Positions 1 to 10,067 of a stretch of DNA of 64,000 nucleotides are shown in pieces. Position 1 is the first letter of the stretch; the number at the start of each line of letters is the position of its first letter. Both the position numbers and the translations under genes were made by a program. The stretch is taken from NCBI GenBank assembly GCA_039583875.1, contig CM077153.1, positions 118,416,568-118,480,567 of the forward strand, read 5' to 3'. The notes beneath the pieces are model-generated. The model was not told the DNA's origin. It saw only the letters and a list, made by a program, of their open reading frames with translations, and did no database searches. The stretch comes from Platanthera guangdongensis (taxonomy: Eukaryota > Streptophyta > Magnoliopsida > Asparagales > Orchidaceae).

Positions 1-1308
1 GTGTTGGTGTAATGAATTTAAGAAGGTAATTAGCTATGTCAGAGATATCCAAATAAATTAGATCAGAAGTAGAGGGAGTAGAGGTGGATTTGATACCACA
101 TGTGGAACAGACTGAGAAGGCTTGAGGGATGTCTACATCTGGGATGGTTAGAAATGTTGGCGGAATATTTGATGGAGGGATGACATCAGGGAAGATATCC
201 TGTATAGGTGAATGTTGTGGAGTGTCTTGTGGAGATGGAGATGATAGTAGATCAAAATTTGGAGATGACAGTAGTGGAACTGTATGAAGAGAAGTGGATG
301 GTATGTCATCAAGGTGTGATGGTAGAGGTGATTGAGGAGGTGGAGATGGTGTATCCTCAGAAATGTGGATTGGTGAGTGTGGAGGATATGGTGGTCGAGA
401 TGGTGAGGCAGGAGGGATGGGAGTAGAAGGTGTGTCTGCAATAACAGTGGATGGTTGTTGAAGAGGAGGAAATAGTAATCTGGGTGAAGGAGGTGGAGGT
501 GGACTAGAAACATCTTCTGGGTTTGGAGGAGTGACTGTATCAGTCCTTATGTCCTCAGAAGATCTGGAGGAGGAGGCCATGGAGGGCTTGGTGATAACCC
601 TCTCCCATCTTCCAAAGAGGACTGATGTGAGCCTCTTGGAAGCATTAATAAATATGGTCAGTGAGATCAAAAGTTCTGGGCACTTGGCTTGCAAGAAAAG
701 CCCAAGAATTCTTTCATACCCAACATCCTTCTTACTTACCTTATTCTTAATAGAATCAAACAAGATAACTCCCCAGTTCACTGATTTTTGATTTACCAGG
801 TCACTCATTAGAAGAAATTGGTGCCTAGTTAAGTAGTCATGGACAGAGTGCTGCCCTAGATTACTTTTCGAATGACATCTGCTAAGAACTTGTATTCAAC
901 AGACACGTACTTTTTCGGCATTTTGTTAGGGTTTCCCTTCGAGTGACCCATTCTAACTAGCACATCATTAAACTCAGCAAAAAAAGTTTTATATCATCTT
1001 CCCCATTGATAAAACCAAAAACATCAGTTAAAATAACAAGTGTGAGGAACATGTTGTCCAGATATGGAGCCAATGAGTGTTGTGGAATCTGGAGACGACG
1101 ATGAGAATACCCATTCCTTTATCTCCTTCACCGAAAGTTTAATCCTTGATGTCATGAACTTCCTTAACTGTTCAGCCTCAAACAAATATAAGATGTTCTT
1201 GATAACTTGATCAGAATGGTTGAATGAATCCATATTGATGTCAAAGTCGGCATCAAATTTCATTCCGGAAAGTGACGCCGCTGAAATTGCCTCTGCCTTC
1301 AAAAACAA
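1..1308 (-). pseudogene. ORF3 of element D, decayed (Sirevirus-type third ORF)
   Basis: This is a broken relative of the third ORF of elements A and B. The minus-strand stretch 1308-1024 is open for 94 codons and aligns by eye with the start of the B copy near 38680-38390, sharing a block around KFMTSRIKL. Further left (about 950-790) it matches the B segment that reads FLADVVGK, and then an acidic, proline-rich tail rich in Ser. Several stops and at least one frameshift break it, so it cannot make a full protein. The function of this ORF in Sireviruses is unknown; it has been called envelope-like from its position, but no signal peptide or membrane segment is visible here. Confidence 0.6.
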
Positions 1309-1616
1309 GAGATCAAGTGCAAAAGAACTGGAAAGTGCGGGATAGAGTTCGATGAAAACCTAATTATATGTTTTCAGAAGATGAAGCAGCGAAATCCATC
1401 CAACGAAAAATAAAAGCTTCGAACTCAGTTCGACGAAAAATCTCACAAAGAAATAAAAGTGTCGATCTAAGTTTGAATAGGGGGAAAACAATTCGTCATT
1501 CTCCGTTCGACAAAAAAATATTTTGAAACAAATTCGTCGATCTCCGTTCGACCAAAAACTTTGCAAGGAAGGGTTCGTCGATTTCCGTTCGATGAACACT
1601 CCACGACGAGTTCACA
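1309..1616. repeat. pol-ORF3 spacer of D with TCGACGA/TCGTCGA motifs
   Basis: This gene-free stretch carries many copies of GTTCGACGA and its complement TCGTCGA, spaced roughly 20-40 bp apart (for example near 1345, 1430, 1505, 1530 and 1575). The same motif recurs in the equivalent spacer of element B (38800-39050) and in the LTRs of B and G. The short ORFs here are translations of the repeat and are not genes. Confidence 0.6.
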
Positions 1617-1621
1617 GTTCG

Positions 1622-2779
1622 TGTAACACCTCCCCTGTAATGACCGTATAATATGGGTCCGGCCAGGGCCCCACAACATACAGATGCCACGGCTTAAACA
1701 TTAAAAGATGATATAAAACTACTCAACTCAAAACTCAGAATAAACCAGCGGAAACAAATAAAAAAACTAGAAGTTATCCACCAAACCAGGAGTATCAAAA
1801 TGTCCTTAAGGCCTTACACAACATGATTCCAAAGCTGAATACCAGTCCTATCAATGTACAAAGCACTCCTAAGCAACATTGGCATGCACCCTAAAACTGA
1901 GAGGAGAAGTGTCGTTACCCTTTGACTCCTCTTTCTAGCCATGAAGCCCTTGTCTTGCACAGATGAAAACGAGCGCCTTTGCGTCCTCTTCACGGATCTA
2001 TCCTTGGAGCGATGATCGGAGCTCTGAAGCTCCGTTAATGGCAGAGAAAGCTTCTCTCTTCCTCCTCCGAACTGTCTCTATCTCAAACCCTAAGTCAACT
2101 CCAAAATGAGAACAAGTGAGGGAGAGAACCGTTCAGCACTACTAAAACCCGTCGAGTAGATGATCCTGCAGTACAGGATCAACTTCAAAGTTAAATCGAA
2201 TGGCTAAGAAGAAGATCTACAAAACCTGCAATTAGTCGAGCTGCTCAGGCTTCGTCGATCGGCCTATGCTTGACGAACAACCGAGAGCTTGATGAATAAC
2301 CAAGATCCCGTCGAACAGCCAAGAGACCAAAAATCTGACCAAGCTCGATGAAAAAGACTCGAGCTCGACGAATAGCCCTTAGTTCGACGAACAACGCTGC
2401 GCTCAATGAAAAGCACCCAGCTCGACTTTCGTCGAGCGGCCACAGTTCGACTTTCATCGAGCGGCCACAGCTCGACTTTCGTCGAGCGGCCACAGCTCGA
2501 CTTTCATCAAGCGGCCCTGAGTTCGATGAAGGCTAGAGCTCGACTTTCGTTGAGCGGCTATAGCTCAACTTTTGTCGAGCCGCCATAGCTCGACTTTCGT
2601 CGAGCGGCCCAGAGATCAATGAACGGCACAGCACGACTTTCGTCGAGCGGCCACAGCTCAACTTTCATCGAGCAGCCCTGAGTTTGACGAAGGCCACAGC
2701 TCGACTTTCGTCGAACGGCCTTCGACGATCCTTTAAATTCGTCAAACAGCAATGGATCCTCAAAAATTGGGGTGTTACA
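1622..2779 (-). repeat. 3' LTR of gypsy C, with a large internal deletion
   Basis: It starts TGTAACACC and ends TGTTACA. It matches the right LTR (49131-51526) closely at both ends but is only 1158 bp against 2396 bp. The missing 1262 bp lie between two copies of GCATGCA in the right LTR (49392-49398 and 50654-50660); one copy remains here at 1882-1888. The right LTR therefore shows the older, longer form. Confidence 0.88.
2340..2740. repeat. 25-bp hairpin minisatellite in the C LTR
   Basis: Repeats of about 25 bp begin at 2419, 2444, 2469 and 2494 and continue in a degraded form to 2740. Each unit contains CTCGACTTTCGTCGAG, a 6-bp inverted repeat around TTTC, followed by CGGCCACAG. The right LTR has the same array, more degraded, at about 51060-51470. 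The ORFs across it are artefacts of the repeat. Confidence 0.85.
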
Positions 2780-2979
2780 ACTCCTCCCCCCTTATAATAA
2801 TTTCGTCCTCGAAATTAGTGTTCATATAAGAAGACAGCAAGAAAATTCTTGTAACAAATTTAAACATTGTTACAACACTTTTACACAACTCATTTTCATT
2901 CAGGCAAACATCAAGAAAAATAATGCAACTCCTTAAAATACTGTTGCAACATCTCTAACATTGTTCCACTCAACATTAT
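2780..2979 (-). other. 3' untranslated region and polypurine tract of gypsy C
   Basis: Read on the minus strand, a purine run of G and A (2780-2792) lies directly against the 3' LTR, as expected for the plus-strand primer. Upstream of it the reading ...NFEDEII... across 2800-2822 resembles the conserved end of Tekay-like elements. No gene is seen between here and the G insertion at 2980. Confidence 0.7.
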
Positions 2980-4275
2980 TGTTGGAACCTTAGTTCTGAT
3001 TTGGGTCAGGATCACAATTAGGAATATTAGATTGACCCAAAATGTATAGTCATGGGTCATAGGATTATTTCCAGGTTTGGTCATTCAGAAGAACTCTCCA
3101 GAATTGCTGAAAGAATTCTGAGAAATGCAGTTAAGACAAAGTCAGTAAATCAGTTCGACGAATGGCGAACTCAGGTCAATGAATTCTGAGTTCCTTCTCT
3201 GAACTCAGGTCGAAGAACTCTGATCTCAAGCAAGAAGTTTAGCTCGACGAATTCAAGCTGAGCTTGACGAACTCCGAGCTCAGGTCGACGATCGCTAAAC
3301 TCAAGACAAATTCCCAGCTCGACGAAATAGAAGCTGAGCTCGACGACCTGCGAGCTCAGGTCGACGAATTATGTGCAGTTGGCAGAATTAATTACAGTCA
3401 ATGACCAGGCCTATTTATTTACAGTTGGCAGATCAACTCAAGAATTAATCACAGTCAATATGGAAATAGCCGTTCAAAGGCAACATTAAATGGGGCTGTT
3501 ATAGAAGATTAATTCAGGATTAATTCCCAAAGCATATTTTATTCTCGGGAATGCTTCTGCCATCGTCAAGATTAATGAATCCAGTTGTTTTAATCAGATA
3601 TAAGAGGTTCACAGAAATATACATAAAAAGACAGAAATAGACACACACAGAGATATAGAACACTGCAGCAAATAACAAGATAGTGAACAAGAACACAGTG
3701 AAGGCTTTTCAGTTTACAGTGAAGGAGCAACTCTACATAAACATTTACACAGAGTTCTTCATCTGCTCCAAGCTTCTCAAGAGACACACATTCATATCAG
3801 TCTAAGAAGCTTGCTGGAGACATCATCATTCTGAAGGCCTATCACCCTAAAGCAAAGCTCCATCTTCCTGAACAATCAACATCTCTGGGGGAGTTCTTTG
3901 CTAACATCATATCCACTTAAGTCTTCTCAGTTTATTGAGAAAGAGAAGACCTCATCACTCTCTCATCCCCACCTGTATAAAGGGTTATCATCTCCCTTCA
4001 AAAGTGATTCCTGGTTCACAAGTCTCCTTCAAAAAGACTTGAGGTTTGGTTTTTGAGCACCTGATCAAAAGCTCATTGGTGTGAGGCACCGGATTAAAAA
4101 CTTGAGTGGATTCATTCCAGGTTGGAAGAAGAGTGGATGTACCCAGGTTGGGGAACCACTATATATCCTTCTGTCTTCTGTGCTTGCTCATCTTGCTTTA
4201 TTTTTGTGCTGTGATTTGCTTTACTTAGTATATAACTCTAATTAGTTAAGTTAAAATCTATCCCCCTAACTTTCA
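2980..4275 (+). repeat. 5' LTR of element G
   Basis: It starts TGTTGGAACC and ends TTTCA. It carries TCGACGA-type motifs at about 3150-3370, then a promoter block, and ends at the primer site. The ORFs in it are not genes. Confidence 0.9.
4128..4168 (+). promoter_or_regulatory. Core promoter of the G LTR
   Basis: GTGGATGTACCC, then TTGGGGAACCACTATATATCC: a short inverted repeat (ACCCA/TTGGG) followed by a TATA box at about 4159-4167. The same block in the same order is found in the LTRs of A, B and F, so it is probably the shared core promoter. In the right G LTR it has decayed to ACCACAATATATCC (near 7095). Confidence 0.6.
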
Positions 4276-4277
4276 AT

Positions 4278-4289
4278 TGGTATCAGAGC
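4278..4289 (+). other. Primer binding site of G (initiator-Met tRNA)
   Basis: TGGTATCAGAGC lies two bases after the LTR end. It is complementary to the 3' end of plant initiator-Met tRNA and is the usual copia primer site. Confidence 0.88.
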
Positions 4290-4364
4290 GGGTTTCTTTG
4301 GTTGTACAAACTAACATCTGAACCAAAACGATCTGATAGATCTTATATTTCTTAAGAGTTTCTC

Positions 4365-5570
4365 ATGGCACAAAATGAAGAATGTTCAAGCACTAGACCT
4401 CCTAAGTGCAATCTGGATAAGCTTGTACTACGGAAGGCAAGGATTAGGCTGTTTATGAATTCTATTGATGAAGCCATTTACAACTCTATTTTGTCATGTC
4501 CCATTACACTATCTGCAGCCTCAGAAGCCCAAAAATTGTTAAAAATTGCTGATGCAAGAGCAATGGACATCCTTTCTCAATCAATGTCTGATGATATTTT
4601 TCAAGAAGTGGCTGAATGTACTTCAGCAAAGGAAATCTGGGACTCCCTCACAGTAATGGCTGCTGGATCAGCAAAAGAAAGAACATTTAAAGCTGAATCT
4701 TGGAGTGACTCTGAAGCTTCATCCTGTACAACTCAGGATGAAGAAGAAATAAGAGCAAGAGAATTCTGCTTGATGGCAATCAATGCATCTTCCAGCATCT
4801 ATGATGAAGAATCTTAATATGATGAAGAATCAGTAGCAGAATCAAAAGAAGATCAGGTTATTTCCTCCTTTGATTTCTCTTCAGAACATTTTAAAGAAGA
4901 TTTTAAAATTTTATGCAATAATTTGATTCTATCTGAGAAGGAGATAAAACTTATCAGAGAAAAAGTAATTAATTTATCTTCTGAAAACATTCAACTCAAA
5001 GAGAACTTAACAATTACTTCAAAAAAATTAGTTTCATTAGAATCAGTTAAAGGCAAAGAAAAGATAATAGATTTAGACAAAATAACTGAATTTTTACCAA
5101 AACAAACTAAAAATATTCAGAAATGTTTTGTTCAAAATAAGTCGTTGAACCAAGATCGACGATCTCAGTATTACTCGTCGAACGACGATCGACGATCTCT
5201 GAACCCAGAGGTTGGGTTTAACTACTCAGCAAAAGGGGATCGACGATATCATCACTTTTCGTCTAGCAGAGATCGACGATTGTGGAACACAGATATTAGT
5301 CATTATTACTCTGTGAACCGAGATCGATGAGATCAATACTGGTCGTCGAACGCAGATCGACGATCTCAACATAAATCATCGAACTCAGAATTTCAAAACA
5401 GAAATTTGTATCCTTTTGAAAATTATAATCAAACTTAAAATTTTGTCAATCCTTTTACCCAATGGTTCATCTCTCCTAGGAAATTTCATCCATTAGGTCA
5501 CAAAGATCAACCTGAACATTCTTTTATTTCAGATTATAATGAAAAAGAACCCGGACCCAAGGTAATCTAG
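4365..5570 (+). pseudogene. Truncated gag of element G
   Basis: Gag starts at the ATG at 4365 with MAQNEECSSTRPP, matching the B gag start MEQNKDYVSTRPP. The N-terminal part resembles copia gag (UBN2-type), with KEIWDSL near residue 95. After residue ~110 the reading jumps to an acidic stretch, so the zinc knuckle region found in the B gag (about 230 residues) has been deleted. One frame runs on to about 5570 with stops at 4815 (TAA), 5328 (TGA) and others. Residues ~190-240 form a coiled coil; after ~260 come DRR-containing repeats. Near the end GPKVI is followed by TAG (5568) where relatives usually have Trp. It is probably not functional. Confidence 0.75.
5130..5400 (+). repeat. GATCGACGA repeats inside the gag reading frame
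   Basis: At least seven copies of the nonamer GATCGACGA (or a one-base variant), alternating with TCGTCGAAC, lie in the gag frame and encode repeated Asp-Arg-Arg. It is the same motif as in the LTR and the pol-ORF3 spacer of related elements. Degraded equivalents are seen in B (42440-42690) and D (54960-55220). Confidence 0.8.
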
Positions 5571-5897
5571 GTCCAGAACTTCTAACCTCTTATTTCAGGA
5601 AAAGACCCTTCAGAGCAGGGGTAGCTGTATAGGGGGAGACTATTTTAGAGGCTACAGCAGCAGCAATTTCAATTATTCAGAAATCTGGGGGATGATATCA
5701 AGGAGTTTGTTGGAACCATGTTTCAGATATGCTGAAATGAACTCAGTTAAAGACAAGAAACAGAACAGCTGCATAGCCCTTTAGAAGTTTTTGTTCTCAT
5801 TTTTATTTCAAACCATTGTTGCTCTTTTTTTAAGAACTCATTTTAAACTAGCTTTGTATTTTATGTGAATAGTGTCCTCACCCAAATAGGGGGAGAT
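5571..5897 (+). other. 3' interior of G with polypurine tract
   Basis: No readable gene. The sequence looks like the remnant of a gag-pol to 3'-UTR junction left by a large internal deletion. It ends in the purine tract AATAGGGGGAGAT (5885-5897) against the right LTR. Confidence 0.6.
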
Positions 5898-7215
5898 TGT
5901 TGGAACCTTAGTTCTGATTTGGGTCAGGATCACTATTAGGAATATTAGATTGACCCAAAATGTATAGTCATGGGTCATAGGATTATTTCCAGGTTTGGTC
6001 ATTCAGAAGGACTCTCCAGAATTGCTGAAAGAATTCTGAGAAATGCAGTTAAGACAAAGTCAGTAAATCAGTTCGACGATCGTCGAACGCAGTTCGACGA
6101 ACGACGAACTCAGGTCAACGAATTCTGAGTTCCTTCTCTGTACTCAGGTCGAAGAACTCTGATCTCAAGAAAGAAGTTTAGCTCGACGAATTCAAGCTGA
6201 GCTCGACAAACTCCGAGCTCAGGTCGACGATCACTAAACTCAAGAGAGATTGCCAGCTCGACGAAATAGAAGCTGAGCTCGATGACCTGCGAGCTCAGGT
6301 CGACGAATTCTGTGTAGTTGGCAGAATTAATTATAGTCAATGACCAGGCCTATTTATTTACAGTTGACAGATCAACTCAAGAATTAATCACAGTCAATAT
6401 GGAAATAGCCGTTCAAAGGCAACATTAAATGGGGATGTTACAGAAGATTAATTTAGGATTAATTCCTAAGGCATATTCTATTCTCGGGAATGCTTCTGTC
6501 GTCTTCAAGATTAATGAATCCAGTTGTTTGAATTAGATATAAGAGGTTCACATAAATATACATAAAAAGATAGAAATAGACACACACAGAGATATAGAAC
6601 ACTACAGCAAATAACAAGACAGTTAATAAGAACACAGTGAAGGCTTTTCAGTTTACAGTGAAGGAGCAACTCTACATCAACATTTACACAGAGTTCTTCA
6701 TCTGCTCCAAGCTTCTCAAGAGGCATACATTCATATCAGTCTAAGAAGCTTGCTGGAGACATCATCATTCTGAAGGCTTATTACCCTGAAGCAAAGCTCC
6801 ATCTTCCTGAACCATCAACATCTCAGGGGGGGGATCTTTGCTAACATCATATCCACTTAAATCTTCTCAGTTTATTGAGAAAGAGAAGACCTCATCACTC
6901 TCTCATCCCCACCTGTATAAAGGTTTGTCATCTCCCTTCAGAAGTGATTCCCGGTTCACAAGTCTCCTTCCGAAAGACTTGAGGTTTGGTTTTTGAGCAC
7001 CAGATCAAAAGCTCATTGGTTTCAGGCACCTGATCAAAAACCTGAGTGGATTCCTACTAGGGTGGTAGAAGAGTGGATGTACCCAGGTTGGTGAACCACA
7101 ATATATCCTTGTGTCTTCTGTGCTTGCTCATCTTGCTTTATTTTTGTGTTGTGATTTGCTTTACATAGTATATAACTCTAATTAGTTAAGTTAAGATCTA
7201 TCCCCCTAACTTTCA
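5898..7215 (+). repeat. 3' LTR of element G
   Basis: It starts TGTTGGAACC and ends TTTCA, matching 2980-4275 along its whole length with scattered substitutions and small indels, including a few extra TCGACGA units near 6070-6110. Confidence 0.9.
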
Positions 7216-7220
7216 ATTAT

Positions 7221-8843
7221 ATAAACAACTCAGGATACTCTTCGCGCATGGTTTGTTATAACTCCCAAGAGGACTAGTCCCGCCCGCAGTTGTCCCAACG
7301 CACCTTTATGAGCTTCACCTCTTTGTTCTGCAACTGCCAAACTTCTGAATCCTCTAAGCCCACAGGACGGACTTTTGTCCTCAGGTCCTCTTCTATCGGC
7401 ACCGTAGACAGTCCGATCACCACACTAGCCTCCACCAAGGCTTTCCTCAAGACGGAGACATGGAAAACATCGTGTAATCCACTCAGCTCTATGGACAATG
7501 CCAACCGGTAAGGTGCTTCTCCAATGAATTCTATAACCTCAAACGTTTCTAAAAATCTCGGACTCAACTTCTTGAGTCGGCGAATCTGTGAAATTTCTTT
7601 GAACGGCTTGATCTTGAGATTGACCCAGTCGCCTACCGCAAACTCCACATTCCTATGGCGAGCATTAAAATAATTTGCTTGTCGGTCCTGGTCAACCTCC
7701 ATACGCTCCTGAATGGTTCGCACCAACTCGGATGCATTAGCTACCACTTCTTTTTCCAAAAGTTTGGTGTCTCCCGCCTCTATCCAGGACATTGTCGTTC
7801 GACACCACCATCCATACAAAGCTCCATATGGCACCATCTTTATACTTGCTTGGTAACTGTTGTTATAGGAGAAATCTACCATGAAGAGGTGATCTTTGCA
7901 TTTCTTCCCAAAGTCAAGAGTACACATTCTCAGCATATCCTCCATTTTACGGTTTGTTCTTTCTATTTGTCCATCAGTTTGAGGATGGAACGTCGTACTG
8001 AACTTATGCTTCATGCCCAGACTTTTGTGAACCAACATCCAGTCTTTGGATGAGAAATGTCCATTGCGATCACTGACTATACTCCTAGGAATCCCATGTA
8101 TTTGTATAATGTTTCGAATGTACAACTCTACCAGCTTCTCCACGCTGTTCTCTTTCCGATTTGGGATGAAATGAGCCACTTTGGTCAAGCGATCGACAAT
8201 CACCAAAATCGTGTCATTACCCTGCTGCGATCGAGGTAAGACATGCACAAAATCCATGGAGATGTCATCAAACTTCCATTCTGGAATCAGAAGAGGCTAC
8301 AAGAACCCGCCCGGCCTCTGGCCCTCGGCCTTCACTAAGGCGCAAGTTTGGCACCGACTCACGTACAAAGCTATATCACGCTTCAAACCAAACCACCAAT
8401 AGGATTTCCTCATATCCAAGTACATCTTTGTACTACCCGGGTGAATATAGTACTTCATAAAAGGAGCCTCAAACATCAACTCCTCACAGAGCTTGTCGAA
8501 CTGCGGTATGTATATCCTTCCATCCTTCCTCAAGACCCCATCAATCATCTCCCAGACACTACCCTCGCCTTTTTAAGCTTCCATCTTGAATGGTTGAATC
8601 TATTAATCAAAACAAGTCACTTCCCGAATACGATCGGATAAGTCATTTTGCAACTCGATCCAGTTCAATCGAGCTGTGCTTTACTTGCCTCTTGCTACAC
8701 ACTAAGTGCTAAGGGTCTCACAGTCCCGCATCAGCCGCTCATCATGAGTTTCGATCCAACCCCCTTGACCAGAGTATTTCCTACTCAAGGCATCCGCCAC
8801 AACGTTGGCCTTGCCAGGCATATACTGAATTGCCACTTCATAG
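7221..8843 (-). pseudogene. Gypsy C pol, distal part: RNase H end, integrase, chromodomain remnant
   Basis: Continues the pol interrupted by B at 8844. On the minus strand, from right to left: the RNase H tail (MPGKANVVADALSR-like, ~8820-8770), the integrase zinc region (HPG..., CQTC at ~8370), the catalytic core with DFV (8257), SDRNGHF and QIERTNRK supplying D, D and E, then a C-terminal region with VPIEEDL and VKVRW (~7380-7280) that resembles the Tekay chromodomain. The frame 8548-7274 is continuous except for TAG at 8297-8299, where relatives have Gln, and TAG at 7274. Integration would need both the chromodomain end and the lost N-terminal part, so it is dead. Confidence 0.85.
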
Positions 8844-9049
8844 TGAAAGATAGGGGATATATCTAATATACTCTAGTGGGGGGTGAATAGATTAATTTAA
8901 AATCTTTTGGCTGTTTTTATAATTTATTAGAGAAATTAGCGCTAGTAGTAGTATAAAATGAAATAGAAACTAGGCTAAACTACATAATCACAACACAGTA
9001 AAACAAAGAAGAATGAACATACAGACAACACAATAATTTATAGTGATTC
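8844..9049 (-). repeat. 3' LTR of B, first part
   Basis: It starts TGAAAGATAGG like the intact 5' LTR at 44432 and runs to the insertion point of element A, in the promoter block TAGTGATTC. It continues at 34464. Confidence 0.88.
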
Positions 9050-9215
9050 TGAAAGATATTGTACCTAAACACCTAGAGGGTGGGGGGGGTGAATAGGTGA
9101 CTTAAATCTTTTTAACTTTTTAGGCAGAATTCAGATTATAACACAGACTTATATCTACTTTATCACAGCACACAATCAGCAATCACAGAATTCCACAAGC
9201 ACACAGTAGACACAC

Positions 9216-9260
9216 AGGTTAATAGTGGTTCCCCAATGTTTGGGTACATCCACTTTCCCC
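9216..9260 (-). promoter_or_regulatory. Core promoter block in the A 3' LTR
   Basis: On the minus strand: GTGGATGTACCCAAA, then TTGGGGAACCACTATTAACC. The TATA position reads TATTAA here, but the 5' LTR (about 32535-32543) reads TATAAAC. It is the same block as in G, B and F. Confidence 0.55.
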
Positions 9261-9399
9261 CTTCGCCTATCTAGTAGTGTGCTAGATTCGGCCAAACTCC
9301 TCCACTATCTTAGATCCTCAGATCTTACACTCAGAACCCCAAAACAAGGTTCCTACAGCTCAGGCCCAAGGCCCTACAACTAGCTTCTTCACAAAGCCT

Positions 9400-9475
9400 A
9401 CACTCAGCCACCAAGGCCTACACTCAGCCACCAAGGCCTACACTCAGCCACAACAGGCCTACACTCAGAGATACA
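9400..9475. repeat. 20-bp minisatellite in the A LTR
   Basis: CCTACACTCAGCCACCAAGG is repeated in near-perfect tandem, with looser copies of CCTACACTCAG around it from 9340 to 9510. The other LTR has the same at about 32715-32830. Confidence 0.75.
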
Positions 9476-10067
9476 ACTCTCCTACACTCAGGCACACAGG
9501 CCCTACACTCAGCCTTTATAATTACAGGCTTACAAAACTCAGATCCCTAAGGATCCTACAAGAAAATATGAATACAAAATGTAATCTCAACAACTCAGTG
9601 AAAAGAGAGAAGAGTTGTGAGTTTCTTGATGAGTTCTTGGAAGAACTCAGTTGAGATCAAACTGACTTGGCTTTCTTCAAAGCTTCTTGAATGTAGAACA
9701 CAATAAGATTAATCTCTTCTACAGTTGATCCTTGATCTATGCTGCTTAAGATTCAGAACAAATTCTGAACCCTTCTTCTCAGCCGGGTTCCAACGGCTGA
9801 CTCCTTGGATGGAGCTCTCTCTCTCCAACTTCTTAGATCTTCACTAGATTCTTCAAGGAATAGCTAGATCTTCTTTGTATAACTTAATGTGTTGATCATC
9901 AGTTTCTGTAGACAGTGTAAGCCTATTTATAGGCCTTCTTCATGGTAACCGGCTGGTCCGGTTCATAACTGATTTCTGACAACTCTGACAGGTGTAGTAG
10001 ACCGGCTGGAATGGCAGCTGTCAAGTCATCCAGTCAGTTCTTGAAAATTCTGTAACTGTCTGAAAGT

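Larger units (their letters stand above)
1..1621 (-). mobile_element. Copia element D, left (3') segment
   Basis: This is the left part of the outermost Sirevirus-like Ty1/copia element, read on the minus strand. It continues at 51532 after the inserted gypsy element C. The join is supported by the 5-bp duplication GTTCG at 1617-1621 and 51527-51531. The segment holds a decayed third ORF and the pol-ORF3 spacer with its TCGACGA motifs. Its 3' LTR lies beyond the left edge of the window. The assignment rests on similarity of layout and wording to element B at 36000-39000. Confidence 0.75.
2980..7215 (+). mobile_element. Copia element G, gag-only, non-autonomous
   Basis: A complete small element of 4236 bp on the plus strand, inserted in gypsy C and flanked by perfect ATTAT duplications (2975-2979, 7216-7220). 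Its LTRs are 2980-4275 (1296 bp) and 5898-7215 (1318 bp). The primer site TGGTATCAGAGC follows the left LTR after two bases (4278), and the purine tract AATAGGGGGAGAT precedes the right LTR. The 1622-bp interior holds only a shortened gag and no protease, integrase, RT or RNase H, so G must depend on a helper, probably a relative of B or D, whose gag and LTR ends it shares. Confidence 0.88.

Noticed and set aside
148..791. ORFs rich in Leu/His or Val/Glu at the left end
   Set aside because: They are off-frame readings of the low-complexity Pro/Ser part of the D ORF3.
7290..8866. Plus-strand ORFs opposite the C integrase
   Set aside because: The minus strand holds the catalytic motifs in one frame; the plus-strand readings have no recognisable domain.
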